64,000 nt of DNA from Melghirimyces algeriensis (GCF_900182565.1 NZ_FXTI01000006.1:124001-188000); one strand, 5' to 3'. Shown: positions 43,686 through 52,909, counted from the stretch's first letter. Numbers and translations: made by a program. The notes: a model not told the origin generated them from the sequence alone.

Positions 43686-43937
43686 TCAATCTTCTGATGG
43701 CTCCAAAATCTGCTTGGCCATCAGGAGAAGGAAAACCGCTCCAATCATCCCTCCACCAAACGTAATCCCCGGACCAGAGGATTCAAGAAAGGATGCAGAA
43801 AGCACCAATACAGCAATACTTCCCCAAGCAACCGCCCGAAACATACGCCGTTTGGTCCACCACGCCAATCCGGCTGAGAGAACCGTAAGTCCTGTAACCG
43901 CTTGCCATTCCCACATAGTAAGTACTGACCAATCCAT
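43686..43937 (-). CDS. Small membrane protein, hypothetical
   Basis: An 83-residue protein with three hydrophobic segments (WQAVTGLTVLSAGLAWW, AVAWGSIAVLVLSASF and GGGMIGAVFLLLMA). No family is recognised. The start at 43937 follows GGAGGG; a 21-codon extension upstream is not membrane-like and lacks a site. It is monocistronic. Confidence 0.65.
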   Translation of the reverse strand: MDWSVLTMWEWQAVTGLTVLSAGLAWWTKRRMFRAVAWGSIAVLVLSASFLESSGPGITFGGGMIGAVFLLLMAKQILEPSED

Positions 43938-44022
43938 ATGTGAATCCCTCCATCTATTTAACAGTATGACCAAGGATCGACGAGGAATACACACATGCAA
44001 GTCTAGGAAATGCTACGGTCAC

Positions 44023-44291
44023 ACCACAGGTGACCGAAGGAAATGCCTGTGGTGCACTTCCTTCAGTCGTCGGATGAGGGGGAGAAGTCCCTCGCAAGCC
44101 GATTCAAACTGTGAGCGAAAACTCGTGAAAAAATGATTTGTCCCTGAAGAATAAAATCGCGGGATGTGGCAGAAGAAACAGTCACCACGTAAAACGATTG
44201 CTGTCATATGGGAAAGACCATACACCTGTGCCGTAGGAATTACGGGGAAGTTACGTTTGTCGATGAAACGGAAGGCTCTGCCCCTTTAGTC
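44023..44291 (+). repeat. Relic transposon end / TnpB-type omega-RNA-like repeat, copy 2
   Basis: Diverged second copy of the repeat at 3831-4187 in the same plus orientation. The first hairpin is nearly intact (GTGACCGAAGGAAATGCC near 44030-44047). CAGTCACCACGTAAAACGATT at 44179-44199 is identical to copy 1, and CCGTAGGAATTACGGG lies at 44231-44246. The internal palindrome is degenerate and the terminal hairpin is lost at the border with the lipase-like gene's stop. No coding remnant is visible. Confidence 0.5.
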
Positions 44292-45890
44292 TCACTCATC
44301 TTCTCCCTGTGGTACATAAAAAGAGCGAATCAAGGTACGTGCAAAGCGCTCTCCTTTCTCATTGATTCCCTGAACCTCTGCCGTCAGATTGTACATGCCA
44401 GCCTTTGTCAGTTTGGGCAAAGGTCCGGCAAAGGAGGTTTGGGTGTGATTCTCAGGCTTTAGATTCTCTTCGCTATATTCTGTCTCCATCATTCCTAACC
44501 CTTTCATCCCAGTTGGAACCAGACGAACCTTTACACCACCATCATCCGATTTCCATCCTTTGGGCAGCCGAACACGGACCGGGGTTTCCCAGTGGTTCGA
44601 ATTTGGAACGATTACATCCACTTCTGGAACACTGGTCAGCGAAAACGTCGTTGTTAACAGGTAAGCTCCAACCCGCTGAGAATCGAGGATCACTTTCCAC
44701 TCCCCAGGCTCAGGCTGACTCACCCGAAACCCCTGGGACTTTGCTCCACGGAATATTTCCGATTCTTCAAGAGTTTGATAATATTCCGTACTTTTTCCAT
44801 CATAGACCTTGTTGGATGGAGACACCAGTATCGCTTTCACCTGCGTATGATCGGTCATCAGATGAAATACCACTTCCCGCACCCCTGATTCCACAGGGAT
44901 CTCTTCTTCTACTCGTCGATCGACTGGCAGATATTGACCACGGATCACTTGATGCATCCCTTGATTTCCTGTCCTTTCAAAACTTGCAGCCGTTTCGTCA
45001 AACACGGATTCCACCGTAACTCCGCCAGTGGAATGAAGAATAGGATCGATGTGGTGAAAGGAAGCACTGCCCATCCGAATCCGATCATGATCCACATCCT
45101 TTGTAAACAGGTGTTTATCATACGGGAGGCGGGTGCTCCATACATTGACCAATCCATCATTGCTCCCATAAGCGGACAAGTACGATCCACCCATCCACAG
45201 AGCAGAGGGAAATGTGCCCCAATCCGTTCCCGCAGCAGTAAAGTATGGATTGTTTTTGACATTGGCATGGGAATCGGTCAATGAACGAAAATGCTCCATA
45301 TACCCCGTTTGCAAAGATTCTGTTCCTGCGTCTCTCATGTCCAAGAGTTCCGCCAGCCAACCCGCCCACCAACTGTGAGCCAAATCCGCTAGGGGAGAGC
45401 CCCAGTGTGAAGAGCCCAAGGTGATCACACGCCCCACGTGATGGTGTGCATCATCGTGAACCAAAGCCGTTTGAGTGTCAACTCCTCCTTTACTGTGCGC
45501 AACAATGTTCACTTTCTCACCGAAGTATCGCCTGATTTCTTCCAGCATCTGAGCGAGTAACGCCCCATTGTCCCACATGTCAGCTGCTTCACCGGATACA
45601 TCATAAAGCTCCACAAAGGCGGTGCGATATTGGTTGTTGTACATTCGTTCAAACATGTCATTTTTCCCATGATAGGTTGTATCTCCCCACCAATCATCCG
45701 CCGATCCACGTAACCCTGGGACAAATACAACAGGAGGCTTGTTCATGTCCACATCGGGGGGAGTAGCACCTACATACCACGTTCCAGGTTCGGAGACGGT
45801 TAACCTTCTTCCGGAAAGCGTCCTGTTCTCTTCCAGAGGAAACGCCCCCCTTTTGATCACCGCGTTCACTCTCTTTCCTGATCGTCCCAT
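44292..45890 (-). CDS. Lipase/esterase-like alpha/beta hydrolase with C-terminal beta domains
   Basis: A 532-residue protein. The N-terminal hydrolase domain has VVFVPGLRGSADDWW (oxyanion region, about residue 55), nucleophile elbow AHSKGGVDTQ (about 133), GSNDGLV (acid) and a His in SFHHIDP. It resembles triacylglycerol lipases/PGAP1-like proteins. The remaining roughly 230 residues are beta-rich (LTTTFSLTSVPEVDVIV split as LTTTFSL and VPEVDVIV) and may be jelly-roll or Ig-like. No signal peptide is visible, which is unusual for such a lipase. The start at 45890 follows GGGGAGGG; a Met 17 codons upstream is possible. Confidence 0.82.
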   Translation of the reverse strand: MGRSGKRVNAVIKRGAFPLEENRTLSGRRLTVSEPGTWYVGATPPDVDMNKPPVVFVPGLRGSADDWWGDTTYHGKNDMFERMYNNQYRTAFVELYDVSGEAADMWDNGALLAQMLEEIRRYFGEKVNIVAHSKGGVDTQTALVHDDAHHHVGRVITLGSSHWGSPLADLAHSWWAGWLAELLDMRDAGTESLQTGYMEHFRSLTDSHANVKNNPYFTAAGTDWGTFPSALWMGGSYLSAYGSNDGLVNVWSTRLPYDKHLFTKDVDHDRIRMGSASFHHIDPILHSTGGVTVESVFDETAASFERTGNQGMHQVIRGQYLPVDRRVEEEIPVESGVREVVFHLMTDHTQVKAILVSPSNKVYDGKSTEYYQTLEESEIFRGAKSQGFRVSQPEPGEWKVILDSQRVGAYLLTTTFSLTSVPEVDVIVPNSNHWETPVRVRLPKGWKSDDGGVKVRLVPTGMKGLGMMETEYSEENLKPENHTQTSFAGPLPKLTKAGMYNLTAEVQGINEKGERFARTLIRSFYVPQGEDE

Positions 45891-46175
45891 TTTTTTGGAC
45901 CCTCCCCTTTCCTCACCCTGCTTTTCTTTTGACCACATCATTCTCTAATGGTATTCCCCACGCAGAATATTTTTCCTCTTGAGAACGTTGAAGCCAAAAC
46001 AAAGAAGCGGTACCAAGAAAAAGCCCCCACCCATCCCTTACCGTTTAAAAATTCTCTACCAAACAGTTCCCCAAACATGGAGAGCGGGTGCTTTACTGGT
46101 ACGGTGACCGTTGTTTTCCTGGAATTATACTTTGATCCCGTTACCTATTTCCAAAATAGTTGCACCCCCCACAGG

Positions 46176-46367
46176 TCATTCATCTGTCTGCTCCAACAAA
46201 TCCTTCCACTCTCCGTAGATAGCTTCAGAGATCTTTGCCAACGTTTCCTCCACCTTCGTGCTCCCTTCACCGTAGACCGGCTCTGAGAGAGTTTCTGGGT
46301 GGAAAAAAGGATCATCCGTGATCAGGGCTATTTTCCCATCAGACAGCTCCACGTACCAATAACCCAT
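46176..46367 (-). CDS. Hypothetical 63-residue protein
   Basis: Not recognised. The small acidic protein starts GYWYVELSDGKIALITDD, looking like a short beta-hairpin domain followed by a helix. The ATG at 46367 has AAAGGAG about 10 bases upstream; an ATG at 46376 would be too close to it. Confidence 0.55.
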   Translation of the reverse strand: MGYWYVELSDGKIALITDDPFFHPETLSEPVYGEGSTKVEETLAKISEAIYGEWKDLLEQTDE

Positions 46368-46521
46368 AAGGATCATTCTCCTTTCATTCTTTGTTCCAGT
46401 ATGGGAAACAGATCACAAAGGGAAACCTGACCCTGTCAAAGAAACATCATCCGTTCAATAACTATCCACTGGCAGGCGAGCCTCTGAGTTCACTGAAGAG
46501 TATATCCGCAGTCTGAATAAG

Positions 46522-46556
46522 AAAAAGACGGGTGCTGGCCCGTCCTTACTTTTTGC
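46522..46556. terminator. Bidirectional terminator after the cob cluster
   Basis: A GACGGG / CCCGTC stem with a TGCTGG loop; T-runs on both sides (TTTTTC on the minus strand, CTTACTTTTT on the plus strand). It lies about 90 bases past the cbiB stop. Confidence 0.75.
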
Positions 46557-46647
46557 TTATAAAGCATTGGAGCGATATATCATTCCGTTCACGGTCACCG
46601 AAAAGCACTTTCGCTATAAAAACCAAAAGCATCGTTAGCAATCCCAC

Positions 46648-47628
46648 TTATCCCAAGGAGAAACAACAGAGCCCTATTGACAAACCTGCGACATAGACGA
46701 AGGTCGTTCCATATAGGACCCGGACGGCTGTATCGATATCTTGCCGTTCTCTGGAACGACATGCATCTCCAAGGAGTGCCCGGTGGGAAACGCGGCCCTG
46801 ATAGCGGTTGATACCACCGAGCTGGATACCCAAACCGCCGGCCATGGCAGCTTCAACGATTCCGCTGTTGGGGCTGGGGTGACCGGCGGCGTCCCGGCAA
46901 ACAATCCGCCAGGCGTTCGCCGGGGAGGCTTCAGCGAAATACAGAGCTGCCAGCATCGCAGGCAGTGTGAGGCGGGCAGGAAGCCAGTTGGCCAGGTCGT
47001 CCAGACGGGCGGAGGCCCAACCGAGGTGAAGATAACGCTCGTTCTTATACCCCACCATTGAATCAAGCGTGTTGACGGCTCGATAAGCGAGGGCCAATGG
47101 TGCCCCACCAAGGGCGGCAAAAAAGAGTGGAGATGTAACCGCATCTACGATATTTTCGGCAACGGTCTCCACTGTGCCTCGAACCACCTCCGGTTCATCC
47201 AGGTGTTCCGTATCCCGACCAACCACCATTGCCAAAGAGGATCGAGCCTTCGGAAGATCTCCTTTAACAAGGGCGTGAAAAATTTCCAGCCCCGCTTCTG
47301 CCAACCCTTTGGATGCTATAGTGGTTGCGATAAGGATCGTCTCCAGTATCCAGCTCGCCCAGACGGAAAATCCGTTCACCAAGCTGACCAGACCAACAGC
47401 GAGACCATATACACTCCCGACCACAGATAGGGGGAAAAGACAACCTGCCAATCGAAGAGACCATTTCCCTTTTAGACGGAAAGCCGCCACTATCCGCCTG
47501 ATAACGCTTTCCATCCGGGAAATAAGCCATCCCATCCCGATTACCGGATGGGGCAGCCACCGAGGGTCACCGATCCACCGATCCAGGAGCACTGCCAGCA
47601 ACAGCATCGAAGCAGCGATCACGGCCAT
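46648..47628 (-). CDS. cbiB: Adenosylcobinamide-phosphate synthase
   Basis: Membrane amide-bond-forming enzyme attaching aminopropanol (or its phosphate) to adenosylcobyric acid. It has 326 residues and about four hydrophobic helices. LDRWIGDPRWLPHPVIGMG at the N-terminus, VGRDTEHLDEPEVVRGTVETVAEN (quoted in parts: VGRDTEHLD, VETVAEN), DSMVGYKNERY and HPSPNSGIVEAA are diagnostic. It is last in the cob cluster, overlapping cbiZ by 10 bases, after AAAGGAGAG. Confidence 0.96.
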   Translation of the reverse strand: MAVIAASMLLLAVLLDRWIGDPRWLPHPVIGMGWLISRMESVIRRIVAAFRLKGKWSLRLAGCLFPLSVVGSVYGLAVGLVSLVNGFSVWASWILETILIATTIASKGLAEAGLEIFHALVKGDLPKARSSLAMVVGRDTEHLDEPEVVRGTVETVAENIVDAVTSPLFFAALGGAPLALAYRAVNTLDSMVGYKNERYLHLGWASARLDDLANWLPARLTLPAMLAALYFAEASPANAWRIVCRDAAGHPSPNSGIVEAAMAGGLGIQLGGINRYQGRVSHRALLGDACRSRERQDIDTAVRVLYGTTFVYVAGLSIGLCCFSLG

Positions 47629-48356
47629 GTCTCTCCTTTAAGGCTCCCACTCTGACGGAGAGCCCCAGTCAAGGCGCGATAAACGGTCAAACCCACCAGA
47701 CGTCCGAGCGGGCTAGCCGTTCCGGCATATGTATGAAGGAAACCACCTTTGGCCTCCTGGGTGGCAGCAATCACGACAGCATCTGTGGTCGTCCCTGTCG
47801 CTTGGTTCCCCATAGCGTCCGTCACCCCCAGATCCTGCAGAGCGGCCACCTTTGCTTCAACAGCGGTGATAACCGCATTCACCATGGACCCAGATGTGAC
47901 CTGACCATCAATCAGAAGGATCATGTTGATCGTGCCAGGATCGGAATCCATCCGATAAACGGGACCGTCTATCCCTGCACGGGCGGCATTGCTCACCCCC
48001 GCTGTCACAATTGCCGCTACTCCTCCTTCTTCCGAACGCTCCTCGGCAATGACCGCCTTTTCCACCTTGGCAGCTGTCATCATTGCAACTGTCGTTTCAG
48101 GATTGTAACCACACCTCGTTAACCATTCCTCCGTCTCAAGAGCCGGATCGGATTTATGGTAATTTTTGGAAACATGTCGATTGATGATGGTATCTGCCAT
48201 CCACTCGCCACCCCCAAAAAAAGAGCTGGACAGCACCTGAAGGGGGCGGGGAAATTTAAGGCAAAGATACTCCGATCCGATATGCAGGATGAAATCTTTA
48301 TTCCTTAATAAACGAAGTGTTCGTGAAAACAATTTAACTTTATTCACTGCTTCCAC
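47619..48356 (-). CDS. cbiZ: Adenosylcobinamide amidohydrolase
   Basis: Hydrolyses the aminopropanol arm of adenosylcobinamide or of pseudocobalamin to give adenosylcobyric acid, so foreign cobamides can be remodelled. It has 245 residues. PLQVLSSSFFGGG, IINRHVSKNY, ERSEEGGVAAIVTAGVSNAA and the TGTTTDAVVIA segment fit the family. The product is the substrate of CbiB, encoded directly downstream. The start is ambiguous between GTG at 48356 and GTG at 48347; the latter follows GGGGTGG. Confidence 0.92.
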   Translation of the reverse strand: MEAVNKVKLFSRTLRLLRNKDFILHIGSEYLCLKFPRPLQVLSSSFFGGGEWMADTIINRHVSKNYHKSDPALETEEWLTRCGYNPETTVAMMTAAKVEKAVIAEERSEEGGVAAIVTAGVSNAARAGIDGPVYRMDSDPGTINMILLIDGQVTSGSMVNAVITAVEAKVAALQDLGVTDAMGNQATGTTTDAVVIAATQEAKGGFLHTYAGTASPLGRLVGLTVYRALTGALRQSGSLKGETWP

Positions 48357-48439
48357 CCCAATAACCCATCGATCCGTTCCATATCCAGATACTTATGCAC
48401 CCATCCAACCAAGTCACCTTCCACACACTCTTTCCCACG

Positions 48440-49078
48440 TCAGTATTTTGTTCTCTCCCATACCCCTACACCCCGTTTCTCTCCCAGTTTCTGTACGCTC
48501 CATCCTTTAGCGGTTCCTTCCACCGCAATCCATCCTCCAGGAGGGAGCGGTCGTTTCCAGAAGCTGCCGAGATCCTTGTCCACATATTGGGAGAGGAAAC
48601 AGCGAATCGGTCCCCCATGAGTGACCACTGCAATGGTTTCCCCTGGATGGTAATCGATAACTTTCTCCAGCCACTGGCTGAGACGTGTCTCTAGTTCATC
48701 CAGTGTCTCCCCGCCGGGAGGTGCCACTTGACGGGGATGATCCAGCCATCGGCAAAGCCTTTCCGGGTTAATGTTTCGGATCACATCATAGGTAAGCCCC
48801 TCCCATTCTCCAAAAGACAACTCCCGCAGGTCAGCCGTGCAATGAACATCCGCTTTCGGCCATGCCTTCCGCAACAATTCTGCGGTCTCGCGGCACCGTT
48901 GCAAATCACTGGCATAAATCCGATCCACATCCAGTCCTCGCACACGCTGAGCCGTTTCCCGCAATTGAGACCGTCCTCGATCATTGAGGGGAAGATCCCA
49001 GTGTCCACAGTATTGTTTCAGCCGGTTGGCCTCCGTTTCTCCATGTCGAATCCATAGCAACCTCAAGCAATGTTTCAT
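48440..49078 (-). CDS. cobC: Alpha-ribazole phosphatase (histidine phosphatase family)
   Basis: A 212-residue phosphoglycerate-mutase-like phosphatase. The catalytic phosphohistidine is in LLWIRHGETEAN (residues 6-17), with a second conserved His in VVTHGGPIR (about 140) and the Glu in FGEWEG. The name comes from context: it is inside the cob cluster and overlaps cobS by four bases, where it removes the phosphate of alpha-ribazole-P or adenosylcobalamin-5'-P. Sequence alone would allow other histidine phosphatases. Confidence 0.88.
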   Translation of the reverse strand: MKHCLRLLWIRHGETEANRLKQYCGHWDLPLNDRGRSQLRETAQRVRGLDVDRIYASDLQRCRETAELLRKAWPKADVHCTADLRELSFGEWEGLTYDVIRNINPERLCRWLDHPRQVAPPGGETLDELETRLSQWLEKVIDYHPGETIAVVTHGGPIRCFLSQYVDKDLGSFWKRPLPPGGWIAVEGTAKGWSVQKLGEKRGVGVWERTKY

Positions 49079-49809
49079 ACCGGACCCCCAACCGCGGCCA
49101 ACCACAGAAGAAGAATCGCCGCTTCCACTGATTCTGCCATGCATCCGTAGACATCACCCGTCAGACCGCCTAACCGCCTTAACACCATCCAGGCGATCAG
49201 GGCGATCACCAGAACCGTTCCTGCGAGGACCAGCAATGTCCACCAGCCAGCCATGAAAACAATAACCGCCAAACCTGAGACGAGGGCAAACCCCAATCGA
49301 AAGGGGGACAACCCTTCTCGCAAACCGAGTCCAATCCCGTCTTCACGTACATAAGGGAAAAAGACAATCGCCGCCGTCATGCCTGTCCGGGCTGCAACAG
49401 GGGCGATGAGCAATGGAGCGAAGGCCGGGTCCAGGTAAGCAAGGGTGGATGCCTTGATCCCCAGCAGCAGGATTCCTGCCAAGACACCCATCGCCCCTAC
49501 GCGACTGTCCTTCATAATGGATAGCGTCTGCTCACGATCCCGGTTGGAACCCATCCCGTCAGTAGTATCCATCAGTCCATCCATGTGAAGCCCACCTGTC
49601 AGAAAAACCCATCCTGCTGTCACCAGCACCCCACGAACCAGAGGTGGAAAGAGCAAGGAGAGTGCCTCGTTCGACAGGGCGAGCAGGACACCGATCACCA
49701 GACCGACAAGGGGATAGTAACTGGCGCTCTTGTTCCAGTCCTGAGAGTCCATCCGAACCGGGACGGGAAGCCGGGTCAAAAAAGCGAGAGCCGTAAAGAA
49801 TGCATTCAT
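49075..49809 (-). CDS. cobS: Adenosylcobinamide-GDP ribazoletransferase (cobalamin synthase)
   Basis: Membrane enzyme joining adenosylcobinamide-GDP with alpha-ribazole(-P). It has 244 residues and about five hydrophobic segments. TRLPVPVRMD, the Asp-rich TGGLHMDGLMDTTDGMGSN region (split as GGLHMDGLMDTTDG), KDSRVGAMG and GGLTGDVYG are diagnostic. The start at 49809 overlaps the cobU stop by four bases. Confidence 0.96.
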   Translation of the reverse strand: MNAFFTALAFLTRLPVPVRMDSQDWNKSASYYPLVGLVIGVLLALSNEALSLLFPPLVRGVLVTAGWVFLTGGLHMDGLMDTTDGMGSNRDREQTLSIMKDSRVGAMGVLAGILLLGIKASTLAYLDPAFAPLLIAPVAARTGMTAAIVFFPYVREDGIGLGLREGLSPFRLGFALVSGLAVIVFMAGWWTLLVLAGTVLVIALIAWMVLRRLGGLTGDVYGCMAESVEAAILLLWLAAVGGPV

Positions 49810-50351
49810 GCATCTCCCCCCTTGATCCGGTAGGGGATACCACAAACCACCAGCCAAACCTCGTCCGCTTTCTTGGCGACCTGCTGGTTGACGGTTCCAA
49901 GGGTATCCTGAAACAGGCGACCCATCCGACTCATGACGACACCGCCCAGCCCGGTCTCCGCCGTAACCAAGATCGCCTCCCGATCCTGAAGAACATCCAG
50001 CAGACGATCCGTTTTCTCCGCCATCTGCGCTTCAAAACCGCCTTGATCCTCTTGAATGGCTTCTTCGGAAAGGCGCATCACATGGTTTGCTGTCCAAACC
50101 CCCAGATCATCGATCAGGCAGGCGTCCCATTCCCCAGAACGGGTAATGGCGACTTCCAGATCCCACTCCTCCTCCACCAAACCCCAACTCTTGGGACGAC
50201 GATCGCGGTGGCGGGCAATCCGTTCTTGCATCTTTTCATCACCGGGAACCCCAGTGGCCACATATAACACCTTCTCACCCGCACGCTGCGCAATCTCCTC
50301 GGCAAATTGACTCTTTCCGGAACGGACCCCTCCAGTCACCAATCGGATCAA
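49806..50351 (-). CDS. cobU: Adenosylcobinamide kinase / guanylyltransferase
   Basis: Bifunctional enzyme that phosphorylates adenosylcobinamide and then adds GMP. It has 181 residues. P-loop VTGGVRSGKSQFAE at residues 5-18, VLYVATGVPGDEKMQERIARHR (quoted in parts: VLYVATG, MQERIARHR), and NQQVAKKADEVWLVVCGIP at the end match the family. The start is TTG at 50351, overlapping the cobD stop, with AAAGGGGGAAG ahead. Upstream frame extension lies inside cobD and is not coding. Confidence 0.95.
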   Translation of the reverse strand: MIRLVTGGVRSGKSQFAEEIAQRAGEKVLYVATGVPGDEKMQERIARHRDRRPKSWGLVEEEWDLEVAITRSGEWDACLIDDLGVWTANHVMRLSEEAIQEDQGGFEAQMAEKTDRLLDVLQDREAILVTAETGLGGVVMSRMGRLFQDTLGTVNQQVAKKADEVWLVVCGIPYRIKGGDA

Positions 50352-51490
50352 AAGACTTCCCCCTTTTCCAGTACTTCTTCCAGTTTTTGAAGGAGAAGTG
50401 CATTCTCCTTCCGGCTTCGAACGGCCACCCGGACATAGGTGTCGTCCAATCCCGGATAGGTGGAGCAATCCCGAATGAGAATTCCCCGCTCCCCCAATGC
50501 TTTTTGTAAACGGCGGGAAACACCGGCACTTCCCTCCAGCACGGAAGAATCCAGCTTCAGTAAAAAGTAGTTCACTTCCCCCGGAATCGGCCGGACACCC
50601 GACAACTTCTGCAATCCATCCATCAGAAAATCTCGCTCCACCGACAACCAACGGTGCGTTGCTTTTTCAAAGAACTGGTCGGTAAGAGCTGCTTCTCCCG
50701 CCAGCTGGGCCAGTCCATTGATACTCCAGGAGACCTGGTGCGCCTCAATCCGGCGGATCCAGTCAGGGGACGCCACTCCCCAACCCAAACGCAGACCGGG
50801 AAGTGCATAAAATTTGGTCATGGAACGCAACAGAACGGTCGTCGGGAAATCCATCAGCCGGGACAGTAGGGAATGAGCCTGTCCATCCGGGACAAAATCA
50901 AGAAAAGCTTCATCGATCACCAACACAGTTCCCGCTATGGCGGCCTCCTCCGCCACCGCCAGCAACTGCCTGTAGGGGATGGTTAACCCGGTCGGGTTGT
51001 TGGGATGTCCAAGATAAGCGAGATCCACTGTTCGAACCCACTTAAAAAGAGCTTCCGGTTCCGGTTGAAACCCTTCCCTTTCCTCTGTTGGCAGATAGAC
51101 CGTTTCCTGTCCCCGTTTACGGGCTGAAGCCTCATATTCTGCAAAAGAGGGGGTCATCACTCCTACCCGCGATGGGCGGACAGCAGCATTGACCAGATCG
51201 ATTAACTCCGCTCCCCCGTTTCCGATCATCAGGCATTCTTCGGAAAGCCCATATCGTTTTGCAAGCGCCCGCTTCAGATTGCGGGCACGGGGGTCCGGAT
51301 AACGGGTGAGAACCGGCGCGCCTTTATCCTCCAACGCTTCCCGCAATACCCGCATCACGGCATCCGGTGGTCCCAGCGGGTTGATATTGGCGCTGAAATC
51401 GATAAAAGTATCTGCACTCCGGGCAAACATCTCACCCGCCGTCCATCGGTCACCGCCATGACCATACCGTTCCACCCCTGACAAAGGCAT
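50348..51490 (-). CDS. cobD: Threonine-phosphate decarboxylase
   Basis: PLP enzyme making (R)-1-amino-2-propanol phosphate for the cobamide linker. It has 380 residues and the histidinol-phosphate aminotransferase fold. FSANINPLGPP near residue 35 is the CobD hallmark; LGHPNNPTGL, DEAFLDF and SMTKFYALPGLRLG (Schiff-base Lys) follow. No PduX or Thr kinase gene is nearby. ATG at 51490 follows AAGGTGG; it heads the cobD-cobU-cobS-cobC-cbiZ-cbiB run, each overlapping or close. Confidence 0.94.
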   Translation of the reverse strand: MPLSGVERYGHGGDRWTAGEMFARSADTFIDFSANINPLGPPDAVMRVLREALEDKGAPVLTRYPDPRARNLKRALAKRYGLSEECLMIGNGGAELIDLVNAAVRPSRVGVMTPSFAEYEASARKRGQETVYLPTEEREGFQPEPEALFKWVRTVDLAYLGHPNNPTGLTIPYRQLLAVAEEAAIAGTVLVIDEAFLDFVPDGQAHSLLSRLMDFPTTVLLRSMTKFYALPGLRLGWGVASPDWIRRIEAHQVSWSINGLAQLAGEAALTDQFFEKATHRWLSVERDFLMDGLQKLSGVRPIPGEVNYFLLKLDSSVLEGSAGVSRRLQKALGERGILIRDCSTYPGLDDTYVRVAVRSRKENALLLQKLEEVLEKGEVF

Positions 51491-51520
51491 CCCCACCTTT
51501 TTTCACACTATATAAAAACA

Positions 51521-51550
51521 CTATCCGCCCCTATTGCGTGACAGTGTCAA
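51521..51550 (-). promoter_or_regulatory. Putative internal promoter for cobD-cbiB
   Basis: On the minus strand TTGACA (51545-51550), an 18-base spacer and GATAGT (51521-51526), predicting a start only about 20 bases ahead of cobD. It lies in the 180-base gap after cobT. No cobalamin riboswitch motif is visible in this gap. Confidence 0.4.
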
Positions 51551-51670
51551 AAGAAACCGTACTACACCATCACATGGCGATGCGCTGCCATGGAGGGCTG
51601 GTCCTATCCTGTATCCATTGCTCATCGGCGTGCTCTTCCATCTTTTTACTTCTGAATATTCGTTCATCTG

Positions 51671-52726
51671 TTACATACCTAGGTCAGCGAAAGTGGCCAT
51701 CTCCCGTGCCGCTGCGACTGCCCCGTCAAAGAGAGGAAAGGAAAGGACAGCACCGCTTCCTTCTCCCAGGCGCATGCTGGCATCGATCAACGGATCAAGT
51801 TCAAGCTGTTTCAACAGCACCTGGTGAGCGGGCTCCTCCGAGAGGTGGGAGGCAAAAAGATAATCCCGCACTCCCGGAACAAGGCGGAACGCAGCCAGGG
51901 CGGAGGCCGTTGAAATCACTCCGTCGATGACCGTTGAAAGCCGCTGAGCGCAAGCTCCCAGGATAAAGCCCGTCATCGCCGCCAACTCCAGTCCACCCAC
52001 TTTTGCCAGCACATCCAACGGATCAGAGGGATCAGGCTGATTGACTTCCAGACTGCGTCGGATGGCCTCTCCTTTCTTCTTTAAAGCAACATCGTCGATC
52101 CCTGTCCCTCTTCCAACCAACTCCTCAACTGGCCTTCCTGTCAAGGAAGCCGATACCGCTGCAGCAGCTGTTGTGTTGCCAATTCCCATCTCCCCAACAG
52201 CTGCCAGTTGGAATCCCTGTTCCTTCATTTCCTGGGCCATCTCCAACCCTACCCGGATCGCCTGAATCGCTTCCGCTCCGCTCATCGCTGGCCCTTTGAC
52301 CATATTGGCCGTCCCAGCCCGCACCTTGCGATTCAGAACGCCAGCCGGCAGTTCAGTAAGCTGGCTGCCTACATCTACCACCCTCACCTTGGCACCATAG
52401 CATCGGGCAAAAACATTGACAGCAGCTTTGCCATCACAGAAATTGCGGATCATCAATCCCGTCACCTCAGAAGGATAGGCACTCACCCCTTCCTCCGTCA
52501 CCCCATGATCCCCGCAAAAAACGACAACAACCTTTCTGTCGAGCGACGGAACCGTTTCACCGGTGATCCCCGCCAATCGGACAAAGGTTTCTTCCAGACG
52601 TCCCAAAGCTCCCAAAGGCTTGGTGAGGTTGTCCACATGCTTTTGCGCCTCAGCCATCGTCTCCACATGCAGACCGGGAACTGAAGGAAACAAATCATCA
52701 GACTCTTTTTTTCTCTCCACTCGCAT
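51671..52726 (-). CDS. cobT: Nicotinate-nucleotide:dimethylbenzimidazole phosphoribosyltransferase
   Basis: Makes alpha-ribazole-phosphate, the activated lower ligand of cobalamin. It has 351 residues. LTKPLGALGRLEE near residue 35, FCGDHGVTEEGVSAYP (about 70), GEMGIGNTTAAAA (about 175) and the catalytic-Glu C-terminal block LRLGEGSGAVL (as MRLGEGSGAVL) are diagnostic. The start is either ATG at 52726 or the GTG two codons on, which has better spacing from AAGGAGG; the in-frame region further upstream is non-coding. TATAAT at 52764-52769 (minus) may be its -10. Confidence 0.95.
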   Translation of the reverse strand: MRVERKKESDDLFPSVPGLHVETMAEAQKHVDNLTKPLGALGRLEETFVRLAGITGETVPSLDRKVVVVFCGDHGVTEEGVSAYPSEVTGLMIRNFCDGKAAVNVFARCYGAKVRVVDVGSQLTELPAGVLNRKVRAGTANMVKGPAMSGAEAIQAIRVGLEMAQEMKEQGFQLAAVGEMGIGNTTAAAAVSASLTGRPVEELVGRGTGIDDVALKKKGEAIRRSLEVNQPDPSDPLDVLAKVGGLELAAMTGFILGACAQRLSTVIDGVISTASALAAFRLVPGVRDYLFASHLSEEPAHQVLLKQLELDPLIDASMRLGEGSGAVLSFPLFDGAVAAAREMATFADLGM

Positions 52727-52909
52727 CCCCTCCTTGTTTCTCTCGATTCGCCTTCCTCTTTCAATTATACAATTAAAACAGTCTGCAGGACGTTCAACAT
52801 CACTTTCTCCTTGTAAACGACATCCACCCAGGGGAATGCCATACCCGCTGTTCGGACAGCTAACATTTGAAAGACTGGATCTCTTTAACCCCTCCAACAT
52901 TTGATCAGG

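Noticed and set aside
49860..50651. Longer CobU reading starting inside cobD
   Set aside because: The extra 100 codons overlap cobD out of frame; the TTG at the TTGA overlap gives the family's normal length.
51500..51670. Short frames (48 and 23 codons) in the gap between cobT and cobD
   Set aside because: No ribosome-binding sites, no conserved composition, and the longer one covers the putative promoter.
52740..52905. Cobalamin riboswitch in front of cobT
   Set aside because: No GCCACTG or B12-box sequence is seen in the leader, unlike the clear one at 27.1 kb.
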